Of a DNA stretch of 64,000 nucleotides, positions 43,161-50,338 are shown piece by piece. Position 1 is the first letter of the stretch. Each line of letters starts with the position of its first letter. The stretch covers positions 1,180,501 to 1,244,500 of the forward strand of contig NZ_JADCLL010000001.1 of assembly GCF_015070375.1 (NCBI RefSeq), read 5' to 3'. Under the pieces are notes generated by a model. The model saw nothing but the letters and a program-made list of their open reading frames with translations. It was not told the origin of the DNA and made no database searches. The DNA comes from Nocardioides kribbensis (GTDB taxonomy: Bacteria; Actinomycetota; Actinomycetes; Propionibacteriales; Nocardioidaceae). Made by a program: the position numbers and the translations under genes.

Positions 43161-45061
43161 CAGGCGGTGCGCCTTTCTACGGGGAGGGATGGTGCATTGG
43201 AGGTCTCGGTCGAGGGTGTGAGGGCGACTGATCCAGCCGCGACGCCCTCGACCAGGCTGGTGGTGAGACGGTCAACTGCCTCCAGCCGCTGCGTGAGCTC
43301 AGCACGGTGCCGAGCGGCGTCACGCACGGCCCGCTCAATGAGGTCGCGCTGACTGCGGTCGATCTCGGCGACCGCCCAGGTCTCCCACTCGCTGTGGGTC
43401 ATCGCGTTGATGGCGGAGGCCAGCAAGTAGGGGCCGATCGGGGCACGCTCTGCGAGGCGGATGATGCGCGCGGGGCTGGCGACCAGGCTGCCGCCGACTG
43501 GGTCGACAACGGCACGGGGCGGCTGGTGCTCGAACACGACGTCGCCGGGCTCGGTACGGCGTGCGCGGGGATAGTAGCGCTCGACGTCGAACGGGTCGAG
43601 GCGTACGTCGTCGTAGGAGCCGGACGGCGTGAGCACGGAAACGGTCCCGCCTGTGACCGCGTGGGGCTTGTCGATCCGACTGCCGCGAAGCACCCGCAAC
43701 TGGCCGGCGTCGCGCAGTTCGGCAATAGAGCGCCTGCGACGTGCGACGTTTCCCGGCGCAGCCTCCACAGCAAGGTCGAAGCCGGCCAGCGCTTCGCTGG
43801 TGATCAGGGAGGCGGCGAGGACGCGATCGAGGTGGCCCTCCTCCGCGCCGCGACCCCAGTGCACCGCCCGAACCCCGCGAGGCACGACTGAGCCGCCGGC
43901 GAGGATGGACGGGAGGTCGCTTGATCGGGCGTAGCGGTAGGCGCGCTCCTGCTCGCTGCGGTCCAGGGCGGCGGCGACGTCGGCAGTGAGCTCGTCCGGG
44001 ATCCGTACCTCCTCGGTGAGGTCAGCTATCCGCACTCGTTCGTAGCGCGCGCCCCCGCGCAGCACCCACAACGCGAGGTTCTGCCGGTGTGCGTGCTTCC
44101 ACAACCCGCGCGGCAGGCGGATCGCCATCACCAGGTTGCCCGGACGGAGTGTCTCGGCGCGATCGGACTGATCCTGCCCGCGTAGTGCATCGCATAGCAA
44201 GGAGGCAGGCCCGAGCACCACCGCCATGTCGGCGGGCCCGAGGTCGAGCACCAGCTGGTCGAGTTCGCTGAGCGCGGCCGACGTGTCCGGTGCCAGGATG
44301 GTCGCAACGCGGACGGTGGCACGCGGGGCCAGGACCTCCCGGAGCTCGTGGATCGCTGTGAGTCGACGGAGTCGCCGAGCCTCGGGAGCGGACGGATCGT
44401 CGGACCTCGCAATACCGGAGAACCCCTCGGCCAAGGTCACGAGGTCGAGCCCGGCGGGCGGCGCCACGGCCGGGTCGAGATCGGCGACGTGCTCGCGGCA
44501 GGCCGCGGTCACCGCGGCGACCAGCTCGTGGAGGCCGGGGTGGAAGCCGCGCTCACCGCGTTCGCGGCACAGCCGTCCGGCCTCGACGCGGCGCCAGGCG
44601 TCGCCTGGCCCCAGTGACGCAGCCACCAAGTCGTCGACGTAGCCCACGAGGGCAGGGTCGGCGCGGCGCACCTCGGCGAGTAGGCGCCGATCGTGGGGGT
44701 CTTCGACGAGGGCCAGGGCGGCGAGCTTGCCGCCGTCCAGTGCGGCCAGTTCCTCCCCGGTCAGAGCGTGGAGGCACAGCAGCGCCTGCAGGACGTCGAG
44801 ATCGGCCCCCACCGGAGGAGCGGCGGCCAGGGCGTCGACCCTGAGCTGGTCGTTGTTGCCGCGACCGGTTTGCGTCAGGTAGTTGACGACTTCGTCGAGG
44901 TCGAAGGTCTCCAGACCCGATTCGTTCATCAGCGCGTCCGGGAAGGGCGCCGGGACGGTCGCCGGCGCCGGGCGGGTGCGCCACTTCGACACGACGGACC
45001 GATCGACGAGGGCCAGGTTCGCGATGTCCTGCAGTGTCAAGCGTGCTGCACGAGTCTTCAT
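43160..45061 (-). CDS. HTH plus degenerate N6-methyltransferase plus S-like fusion protein, first gene of the restriction operon
   Basis: 633 residues from the ATG at 45061, with AGGAGG 8 nt upstream. The N-terminus is a helix-turn-helix (RLTLQDIANLALVDRSVVSKWR). A long helical part follows; residues about 290-410 resemble the back half of an N6-adenine methyltransferase (VVLGPASLLCDALRG, MAIRLPRGLWKHAHRQNLAL, then WVLRGG), but neither the DPxxGxG SAM motif nor NPPY/F is visible, so it is probably inactive. Residues about 540-625 resemble a specificity domain (RTEPGDVVFEHQPPRAV, GPYLLASAINA). It may be a DNA-reading regulator or an accessory recognition subunit. Confidence 0.72.
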   Translation of the reverse strand: MKTRAARLTLQDIANLALVDRSVVSKWRTRPAPATVPAPFPDALMNESGLETFDLDEVVNYLTQTGRGNNDQLRVDALAAAPPVGADLDVLQALLCLHALTGEELAALDGGKLAALALVEDPHDRRLLAEVRRADPALVGYVDDLVAASLGPGDAWRRVEAGRLCRERGERGFHPGLHELVAAVTAACREHVADLDPAVAPPAGLDLVTLAEGFSGIARSDDPSAPEARRLRRLTAIHELREVLAPRATVRVATILAPDTSAALSELDQLVLDLGPADMAVVLGPASLLCDALRGQDQSDRAETLRPGNLVMAIRLPRGLWKHAHRQNLALWVLRGGARYERVRIADLTEEVRIPDELTADVAAALDRSEQERAYRYARSSDLPSILAGGSVVPRGVRAVHWGRGAEEGHLDRVLAASLITSEALAGFDLAVEAAPGNVARRRRSIAELRDAGQLRVLRGSRIDKPHAVTGGTVSVLTPSGSYDDVRLDPFDVERYYPRARRTEPGDVVFEHQPPRAVVDPVGGSLVASPARIIRLAERAPIGPYLLASAINAMTHSEWETWAVAEIDRSQRDLIERAVRDAARHRAELTQRLEAVDRLTTSLVEGVAAGSVALTPSTETSNAPSLPVERRTA

Positions 45062-45138
45062 GGGTGGCCTCCTTTCGGCGTCGGCGTTATCGACCGTCAA
45101 CCTAGGACGCGGCCGGGCACACCGCAACGGAGAGCAGC

Positions 45139-45154
45139 GACAAGCCCCCTTGTC
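45139..45154. promoter_or_regulatory. operator candidate GACAAG-CCCC-CTTGTC
   Basis: Perfect 6-bp inverted arms around four bases lie in the 180-bp gap between the divergent restriction operon and the RmuC-like gene. The first operon gene starts with a helix-turn-helix, so autoregulation through this site is plausible. Confidence 0.45.
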
Positions 45155-45241
45155 ACCGCCCTGCATAGCCGCGAAGCGGCGGATCACGCATCGTTCTGAC
45201 TCCACCGCGCCGCATCCCGCGGCTCACCACAGGAGGACGTC

Positions 45242-46654
45242 ATGAACCAGCCCACCCGCTTCACCGAGTCCCTCGATGGGGTCGTCGTCGACCACCTCGT
45301 CATCCGCGACGCCGACGTCGCCCGCGAGGCCCGCCGCTGGACGCTCGGCGCCCGCGGCCCCGTCGTCGACGACCCGGACGCCTTCGTCGAGGCCGACCTC
45401 TCTGCGTACGTCGCCGAGGCCGTCAAGATGGGCGCCCACGCCCTCGCGGCTACCGGCCAGGCCCAGGAGAGCCAGGCGCTGGAGCGGATCATCCGCGAGG
45501 TCGGCGACAAGACCACTGCTTCCACCAACACCGCCGTCGCCGAGACCAGCCGGGTCGTCGGCGAGGCGTCGGCGGCGATGACCAAGACCGCCACCGAGGT
45601 GCGCACCCAGCTCACCGAGGCCGGTCAGCAGACCCGGGCGACGCTGACGACCGCCGTCACCGACGCGACCGCCGGCCTCACCGCCGAGGTGCGCAAGGTC
45701 CTCGGCGGCGACAACCCTGAGCTCCTCGAGCGCCTCCGCCCGGTGCTCGACCGGTTTGGCACCCAGCTAGACGCCCGCGTCGTGACGAGCACCGAGACGC
45801 TGGTCGAGAAGGTCGCGCGCCAGTTCGACCCCGCCGACCCGACCTCGCCGATGGCCAAGCACACGGCGTCTCTTGCCCACCAGCAGGAGCAGCTCACCCG
45901 GCGGCTCAACGAGCAGCACCAGGAGCTCACCACCAAGGTCGACCAGCTCGCGACCGCGATCAAGGTGCAGGACGCGCGCGCCATCCTGGCCAAGGTCACC
46001 CCCATCAAGGGCGGCGCCTACGAGGACGGCATCAACGCGGTCATGCAGGACGTCGCTGCCGGGCTCGGCGACGCCTACGACGACACCGGGGCGATGGTCG
46101 GCGTCCTCCCGCGCAACAAGAAGGGCGACGGCGTCCTCGCCGTCGGCGGGGGCGATGTCCGGGTGGTGCTCGAGATGACCGACTCGGCGCGGACGGGGTG
46201 GACCGAATACCTCGACGAGGCCGAGCGCAACCGCAACGCTGTTGCCGCGCTCGGCCTCGTGCGGACCGCCGAGCAGAACGGCGGCCAGACGATCCGGATG
46301 ATGGGCGCACGGCGCATCGTCATGGCTTTCGACCCCGAAACCGACGACCCCGACCTGCTGCGCACCGTGGTGATGCTGCTGCGCACCATGGCTGTTGCCG
46401 CGTCGTCCCGGGTCGACGCGCTCGAGCTCGCCACCGTCGAGGAAAAGATCGTGGAGGCGCTCGAGTGCCTCGGCAAGGTTGACGACCTCAAGACGGTTGC
46501 GGCCCGCGTGGGCAAGGACGCCGAGAAGATCGGGTTGCAGGCGAAGAGCGCCGCCACGACCATCCGGCGCCTGCTCACCGAGGCTCAGACCTCTCTCACC
46601 GGTGCGGTCGCGACCCGCGTGGGCGACGTCGGCGCCGGCGCCGGCGCCGCCTGA
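45242..46654 (+). CDS. coiled-coil RmuC/DUF2130-like protein divergent from the restriction operon
   Basis: 470 residues; AGGAGG lies about 6 nt before the ATG. Residues about 60-250 are long helices likely to form coiled coils (TKTATEVRTQLTEAGQQTR, LAHQQEQLTRRLNEQHQEL). Residues about 255-350 resemble the nuclease-like core of RmuC or DUF2130 proteins: IKGGAYEDGINAVM, then NKKGDGVLAVGG and VRVVLEMTDSARTGW, where the usual E-x-K is E-M-T. The last 90 residues are helical and occur again as a fragment at 31597-31854. RmuC-type proteins limit DNA rearrangements; here the catalytic Lys seems lost, suggesting a DNA-binding or sensing role. Confidence 0.68.
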   Translation: MNQPTRFTESLDGVVVDHLVIRDADVAREARRWTLGARGPVVDDPDAFVEADLSAYVAEAVKMGAHALAATGQAQESQALERIIREVGDKTTASTNTAVAETSRVVGEASAAMTKTATEVRTQLTEAGQQTRATLTTAVTDATAGLTAEVRKVLGGDNPELLERLRPVLDRFGTQLDARVVTSTETLVEKVARQFDPADPTSPMAKHTASLAHQQEQLTRRLNEQHQELTTKVDQLATAIKVQDARAILAKVTPIKGGAYEDGINAVMQDVAAGLGDAYDDTGAMVGVLPRNKKGDGVLAVGGGDVRVVLEMTDSARTGWTEYLDEAERNRNAVAALGLVRTAEQNGGQTIRMMGARRIVMAFDPETDDPDLLRTVVMLLRTMAVAASSRVDALELATVEEKIVEALECLGKVDDLKTVAARVGKDAEKIGLQAKSAATTIRRLLTEAQTSLTGAVATRVGDVGAGAGAA

Positions 46655-46676
46655 GCCAAGCACACGCTCCGCTCGA
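46386..46676. repeat. right copy of the 282/291-bp direct repeat
   Basis: It includes the last part of the RmuC-like gene and 22 bases after its stop codon. The left copy is at 31595-31876 in the same orientation, so the segment between, including the IS and the restriction operon, could be lost by homologous recombination. Confidence 0.9.
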
Positions 46677-46804
46677 AGAGCTCGCGATGCCGCGAGCGTT
46701 CACCATGCAGATTTCGTCCATGGCGTTCGCACAGGTTTCGATCCGTTCGAGGGCGGGCACGCCTAGCCTCACTTTGACGGCCATCATCGCGACGAGGAGC
46801 GAGT

Positions 46805-47146
46805 GTGGACCGGAACGAGAAGAAGCGGCTCCGTGACCACATCGGCGAGCACCTGGACGTCTCCGGCGCGCGCCTGACGGACGACGAAGCCACCTTCCTG
46901 AGCGAGTTCGTCGACGAATACGACGAGAAGCACCGGGGGCACTCGGAGACTTGGACCCGAAGCTTCGACAGCTGGAGCTCGGACGGGAAGTACACCCGGA
47001 AAGAGACGTTCACCGACACGTTCACCGACGACGTCGGGATCCGCCGGGACTACGAATACCAGGACGATGGCGGGCAGCACGGGGCGTCGTCGACTGAGAT
47101 CAGGGACGCCCGCGGGGTCCTTGACTGGTTCCGGGATCGCTTCTGA
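46805..47146 (+). CDS. small acidic hypothetical protein
   Basis: 113 residues from the GTG at 46805, with GAGGAG 5-6 nt upstream. It is hydrophilic and highly charged (KKRLRDHIGEHLDV, FLSEFVDEYDEKHRG), with an aromatic/Thr-rich middle (TRKETFTDTFTDDVGIRRDY) and a DWFRDRF end. No signal peptide, metal motif or repeat is visible. It follows the RmuC-like gene by 150 bases on the same strand. Function not recognised. Confidence 0.6.
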   Translation: MDRNEKKRLRDHIGEHLDVSGARLTDDEATFLSEFVDEYDEKHRGHSETWTRSFDSWSSDGKYTRKETFTDTFTDDVGIRRDYEYQDDGGQHGASSTEIRDARGVLDWFRDRF

Positions 47147-47523
47147 CACACCAGGCGCCAGAGCTCAGACCTCGTCGACACCGACACCGACGGCCCCCCT
47201 CTGCCGTTTCGGTCGACCAGCAAGCGGAGTCACACCGCGACGAGCCTTCGAGCCGAAGTGCTCGACCCGGTGTGGGGGGCGAACCGACACGCTCTGGTCC
47301 CACCTGGCTGCCGCCCTCGGTGCACCGTAGGCAGCAGACGTCCCTGTCACCGCCACGGGTGTGGGAGGTTCGCTGGATGAGCTTGCGCAGCACTCGGGAC
47401 CGTCGAGATCCTGGCGAAAGGGCGGCGTTGCCGGGTCGCGGTCCACCCCCGCGTCGCGCGCCTATCGGGATCTCTTGGCACGTTCGTCCCGCGCGTCGTA
47501 GGCCCGCGGGAGAGACTAGCGCG
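47147..47523. other. gene-free stretch upstream of the Abi_C gene
   Basis: 377 bases without a supported gene; longer open frames here lack codon bias and ribosome-binding sites. A weak promoter may be TTGGCA (47475-47480) with TAGGCC 18 bases later. No repeat or RNA structure stood out. Confidence 0.5.
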
Positions 47524-48345
47524 GTGAGTCGTACCCCCATCAGCAGTGAGATCGCCGCCGCGTTCGGCAGGTTCTTCTTCGCCGGCAGCGGTCCAAGCCA
47601 CTCAACGCTCACCCGAGTGTTCACTGCGGCCGGGTACCACCAGGACGACCCCTACGATCCGGCCACCCAGACGCCGAACAAGGAACAGCGTGTGGTGCGC
47701 GTGGCGACTGCGGCGTCGCGGCGTCAGCAGGGTGCGGTCACGTTGGTGAAGGAGCTGCTCACGGCGCTGCGGGTGCACGGGTGCTTCGACGCTCGCGCCG
47801 GCGACTTCGCAGACGAAGCCGCGCATCTGAAGCGTGCGCTGCTGCAGCAGGGCTGGATCCTCGATGAGAACGGCTACGCCGCACCAGCGGGGCGGGTCGA
47901 CCTCGAGACCGGTGGACGGCAGGCGCTCGACGAGCAGATGGCGCGCATTCAGCGCAACGTCGACGACCCCGGGGCGCTGCTCGGCACCGCGAAGGACCTG
48001 GTGGAGGCGACCAGCAAGTTCGTGCTCGAGGAGCGCTCGATGATGCCGCCCCGGACGCTCAGCTTCGATGAGGTGCTGCACCTTGCGTTGGATCAGCTCG
48101 GCCTGCTGCCCAGCATGGTCGATGCGACCCGCCCGGGGGGAAAGCAGCTGCGGGCGATCTACCAGTCCGCCAAGACGGTCGCGTCGACGGTGAACGAGCT
48201 GCGCAATCTGCAAGGCGCTGGGCATGGGCGCACCCTGCCGACGGGGGTGTCGCCGGAGACGGGACGCTACGTCATCCGGGAAGCCGCTCACGTGGCCGAG
48301 CTCATGCTCAGCACTCATGATCGTCAGATGGGTCGACGAAGCTGA
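47524..48345 (+). CDS. Abi_C-type abortive infection protein
   Basis: 273 residues from the GTG at 47524. The C-terminal 90 residues match the Abi_C domain: AIYQSAKTVASTVNELRNL, then QGAGHGRTLPTGVSPETGRY and AHVAELMLSTHD, including the GHGR motif typical of the family. The front part is helical (LVKELLTALRVHGCFDAR; HLKRALLQQGWILDE). Abi_C proteins are linked to phage abortive infection, with an unknown biochemical activity. It is the last clear gene of the island. Confidence 0.8.
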   Translation: MSRTPISSEIAAAFGRFFFAGSGPSHSTLTRVFTAAGYHQDDPYDPATQTPNKEQRVVRVATAASRRQQGAVTLVKELLTALRVHGCFDARAGDFADEAAHLKRALLQQGWILDENGYAAPAGRVDLETGGRQALDEQMARIQRNVDDPGALLGTAKDLVEATSKFVLEERSMMPPRTLSFDEVLHLALDQLGLLPSMVDATRPGGKQLRAIYQSAKTVASTVNELRNLQGAGHGRTLPTGVSPETGRYVIREAAHVAELMLSTHDRQMGRRS

Positions 48346-48961
48346 ACCGCGCGGTCGCGGAACCCGGCGGTGCGGCTGTGAATCCGGAGCGGTTAGCCGC
48401 TTCGGGCTCTGCGCGGCAGCGGTCCCTGCCTGCGAGCAGGCAAGGCCGTACCTGGCGACCGTTCCGCTACGGCGGGCACATGACCCGAGTGTCGATCACC
48501 CACGAGTGGCGCTCAGCTGACGAGCTGCAACGCCAGGTCGCCCTCGCCGACGATGACTACGTTCATCCTTCAGCCGCAGCCGTGATGGCAGGTCACCTGA
48601 TGGGTCGGATCCTGCGCTGGTATGAGACAACCTCACCCGCGCCGCCGGGAAGACGTCATCGCGCTGCTCCGGGCCCTGCGCCGGCGCTGAGCCGGTCACC
48701 GCGGTCCGCATCGGCCGCACAACCGCCGCCGCGTTCCGGTTGCCAGCAGATTGGCGCTGCGCACCCACCTGTCAAGCGCCATGACCTAGCGCCGCAAGAA
48801 ACGCGACCGAGGAGCCGCACTCACGTTTGACCTAGGCGGACGAGCGGGGCGGCGAGCGCCCGATCTCTCGTTCCTTGCGCGCAACGCGCTCACGAGGCGC
48901 ACTGCCCAAGGCCCCAGCCCGGCCAGCGGCGTATCGCAGACGTGTAGCGAAGGTGGAACGC
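48346..48961. other. right edge of the island, no secure gene
   Basis: About 616 bases. One open frame, ATG 48480 to 48830, begins VSITHEWRSADELQRQVAL and looks protein-like for some 50 residues, then becomes Pro/Arg-rich and shadow-like; it may be a decayed gene. No integrase, tRNA or CRISPR repeat was seen. The region ends at a strong hairpin. Confidence 0.4.
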
Positions 48962-49000
48962 AGCAAGGCCGCGCCGACGGATGTCGGCGCGGCCTTGCTT
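48962..49000. terminator. strong terminator hairpin before ssrA
   Basis: AGCAAGGCCGCGCCGAC pairs perfectly with GTCGGCGCGGCCTTGCT around GGAT, a 17-bp stem followed on the plus strand by TTTAA. It ends the island transcripts on the plus strand and may also stop tmRNA precursor on the minus strand. Confidence 0.75.
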
Positions 49001-49086
49001 TAAGAGGCGATCAGCGATGGGCGCGCGCGTTGCCGCACGACCCCGTATTTCGCGAAGTGGGTGCCCGCTATTCCGCGAACACCCCG

Positions 49087-49457
49087 TGGTGGAGCTGGCG
49101 GGAATCGAACCCGCGTCCTCGAGCGTCGAACCAGGTCTTCTCCGGGTGCAGTCTGCGATGTCGCTTTTCTCGGCCCCGGCGCTCGCGCAGACGCGTCGCC
49201 GACAGGCCCAGTCAGGATTGAGTCCCGATCAACCCCCCTGACAGGAGTTGAGCAGCAAGTCTCCTAGATGACGCCAGGGTCCGGGACGGAGACGGATGCC
49301 CGGTCTGACGCTTCGATCACCGCTCAGGCGGCGAGAGCGAAGGAACTGCGCTTAGCGTTGGCAGTTATTGGTTTCCAGCGATCGTTTACGAGATGACGCT
49401 GGCTCCTCGACCCGCTTCCCCTGGGACTAACGTCCCAAGTCGAAACCGATCAGCCCC
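49087..49457 (-). ncRNA. ssrA: transfer-messenger RNA (tmRNA)
   Basis: 371 bases. The 5' GGGGCTG pairs with the 3' CAGCTCC before ACCA, with a G-U at the third pair, the alanine identity element. The T-arm GCGGGTTCGATTCCCGC is near the 3' end. The tag-coding frame (49324-49362, minus strand) reads ANAKRSSFALAA then TGA, ending in the usual ALAA degron. tmRNA with SmpB rescues stalled ribosomes and tags the peptide for proteolysis. smpB lies 3.4 kb away on the same strand. The defence island adjoins the 3' end, a classic integration spot. Confidence 0.97.
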
Positions 49458-49534
49458 TCTTGAGTTGTAGTGCTCGCCCATCCTAGCGCGCCCGCGCCGC
49501 CGGTTGTTCCCGGCGACGTCGGGCGCGGGGCCGC

Positions 49535-50071
49535 TCAGCCGGCCGTGCCCTCGAGCAGGTAGTCGCGCACCGGGGTCGCGAGGTCCTCGTCACCCTCGAG
49601 CTCGGTCTCGTTGCCCCCGCTGGAGACGACCGCGGCCTGCTCCTCGCCGTCGTCGCAGGACCCCTTGAGCAGGCCGACCCGGGCGTCGTTGACCGAGAAC
49701 ACCAGCGCGATCGCCGGGTCGGTGTCCTGGATGCAGACCTCCTGGTCGGTCTTCTCGAAGCGGCCGACCGACACGCCCTCGGGGAAGTCGGCCTGGGCGT
49801 TGAAGTCCTCCGCGGAGTCGTAGCCGCCCTCGGGGGCCTGCTGCTCGAAGAGCACGGTGATGAGATCGACGTAGTCCTGGCCGGTCGCCTCGACGCCGGA
49901 GTCCTCCGCGGGCTCCGAGGCGTCCTCGGAGGAGGACTCCGAGGTGGAGGCGCTGGCGTCGGCCTCCGGCTCGGCGGAGTCGTCGGACCCGCCGCAGGCG
50001 GTCAGCGACAGCGCCATGACGGCGGCGGGGACGAGGGCGAGCGTGCGGCGCACGGCGGAGCGGGAGGTCAT
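49535..50071 (-). CDS. secreted lipoprotein with acidic linker, function unknown
   Basis: 178 residues. The signal peptide ends in the lipobox SLTAC, then a 40-residue Asp/Glu/Ser-rich linker (DASASTSESSSEDASEPAED). The mature domain (about 62-178) has a GQDYVDLITVLFEQQAPEGGY start and two Cys (VCIQD, GSCDDGEE) that could form a disulfide outside the cell. I do not recognise the family. Dispersed repeats lie upstream of the gene. Confidence 0.75.
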   Translation of the reverse strand: MTSRSAVRRTLALVPAAVMALSLTACGGSDDSAEPEADASASTSESSSEDASEPAEDSGVEATGQDYVDLITVLFEQQAPEGGYDSAEDFNAQADFPEGVSVGRFEKTDQEVCIQDTDPAIALVFSVNDARVGLLKGSCDDGEEQAAVVSSGGNETELEGDEDLATPVRDYLLEGTAG

Positions 50072-50138
50072 GGTGTCCTTCGGATCGGGTCAGGGCGCGG
50101 TAGGACGCCCCACGCCCACTGTCCCACCCGCTGTCCCC

Positions 50139-50163
50139 GGTGGTGGAGGAGGGAGCCCCAGCG
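50139..50163. repeat. truncated copy of the GGTGGTTGAGG dispersed repeat
   Basis: GGTGGTGGAGGAGGGAGCCC and a few following bases match the first half of the complete copies at 50169 and 50218, and then stop. Confidence 0.6.
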
Positions 50164-50168
50164 TCCCC

Positions 50169-50209
50169 GGTGGTTGAGGAGGGAGCGCCAGCGACCGTCT
50201 CGAAACCAC
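50169..50209. repeat. dispersed 41-bp repeat, copy 1
   Basis: It begins GGTGGTTGAGGAGGGAGCGC and ends GACCGTCTCGAAACCAC. The ends GTGGTT and AACCAC are inverted repeats, as in small palindromic REP-like elements. Found between the lipoprotein and HNH genes. Confidence 0.8.
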
Positions 50210-50217
50210 AGCCGCAC

Positions 50218-50258
50218 GGTGATTGAGGAGGGAGCGCCAGCGACCGTCTCGAAACCAC
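50218..50258. repeat. dispersed 41-bp repeat, copy 2
   Basis: Same unit as copy 1 with one change near the start (GGTGATTGAGG), nine bases downstream and in the same orientation. Confidence 0.8.
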
Positions 50259-50326
50259 CCTCACACGACAGCGCAACCCCCTCCACAGATCACCCGACGC
50301 CTCTAGTCATCGAATGCCTGTTCGAA

Positions 50327-50332
50327 TAAACT
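50327..50332 (+). promoter_or_regulatory. -10 box of leaderless HNH gene
   Basis: TAAACT is six bases before the ATG at 50339. Confidence 0.6.
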
Positions 50333-50338
50333 AGGCGC

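Noticed and set aside
48480..48830. Small gene of 116 codons at the island edge
   Set aside because: Only the first 50 codons look protein-like, no ribosome-binding site or known motif; described as part of the edge region instead.
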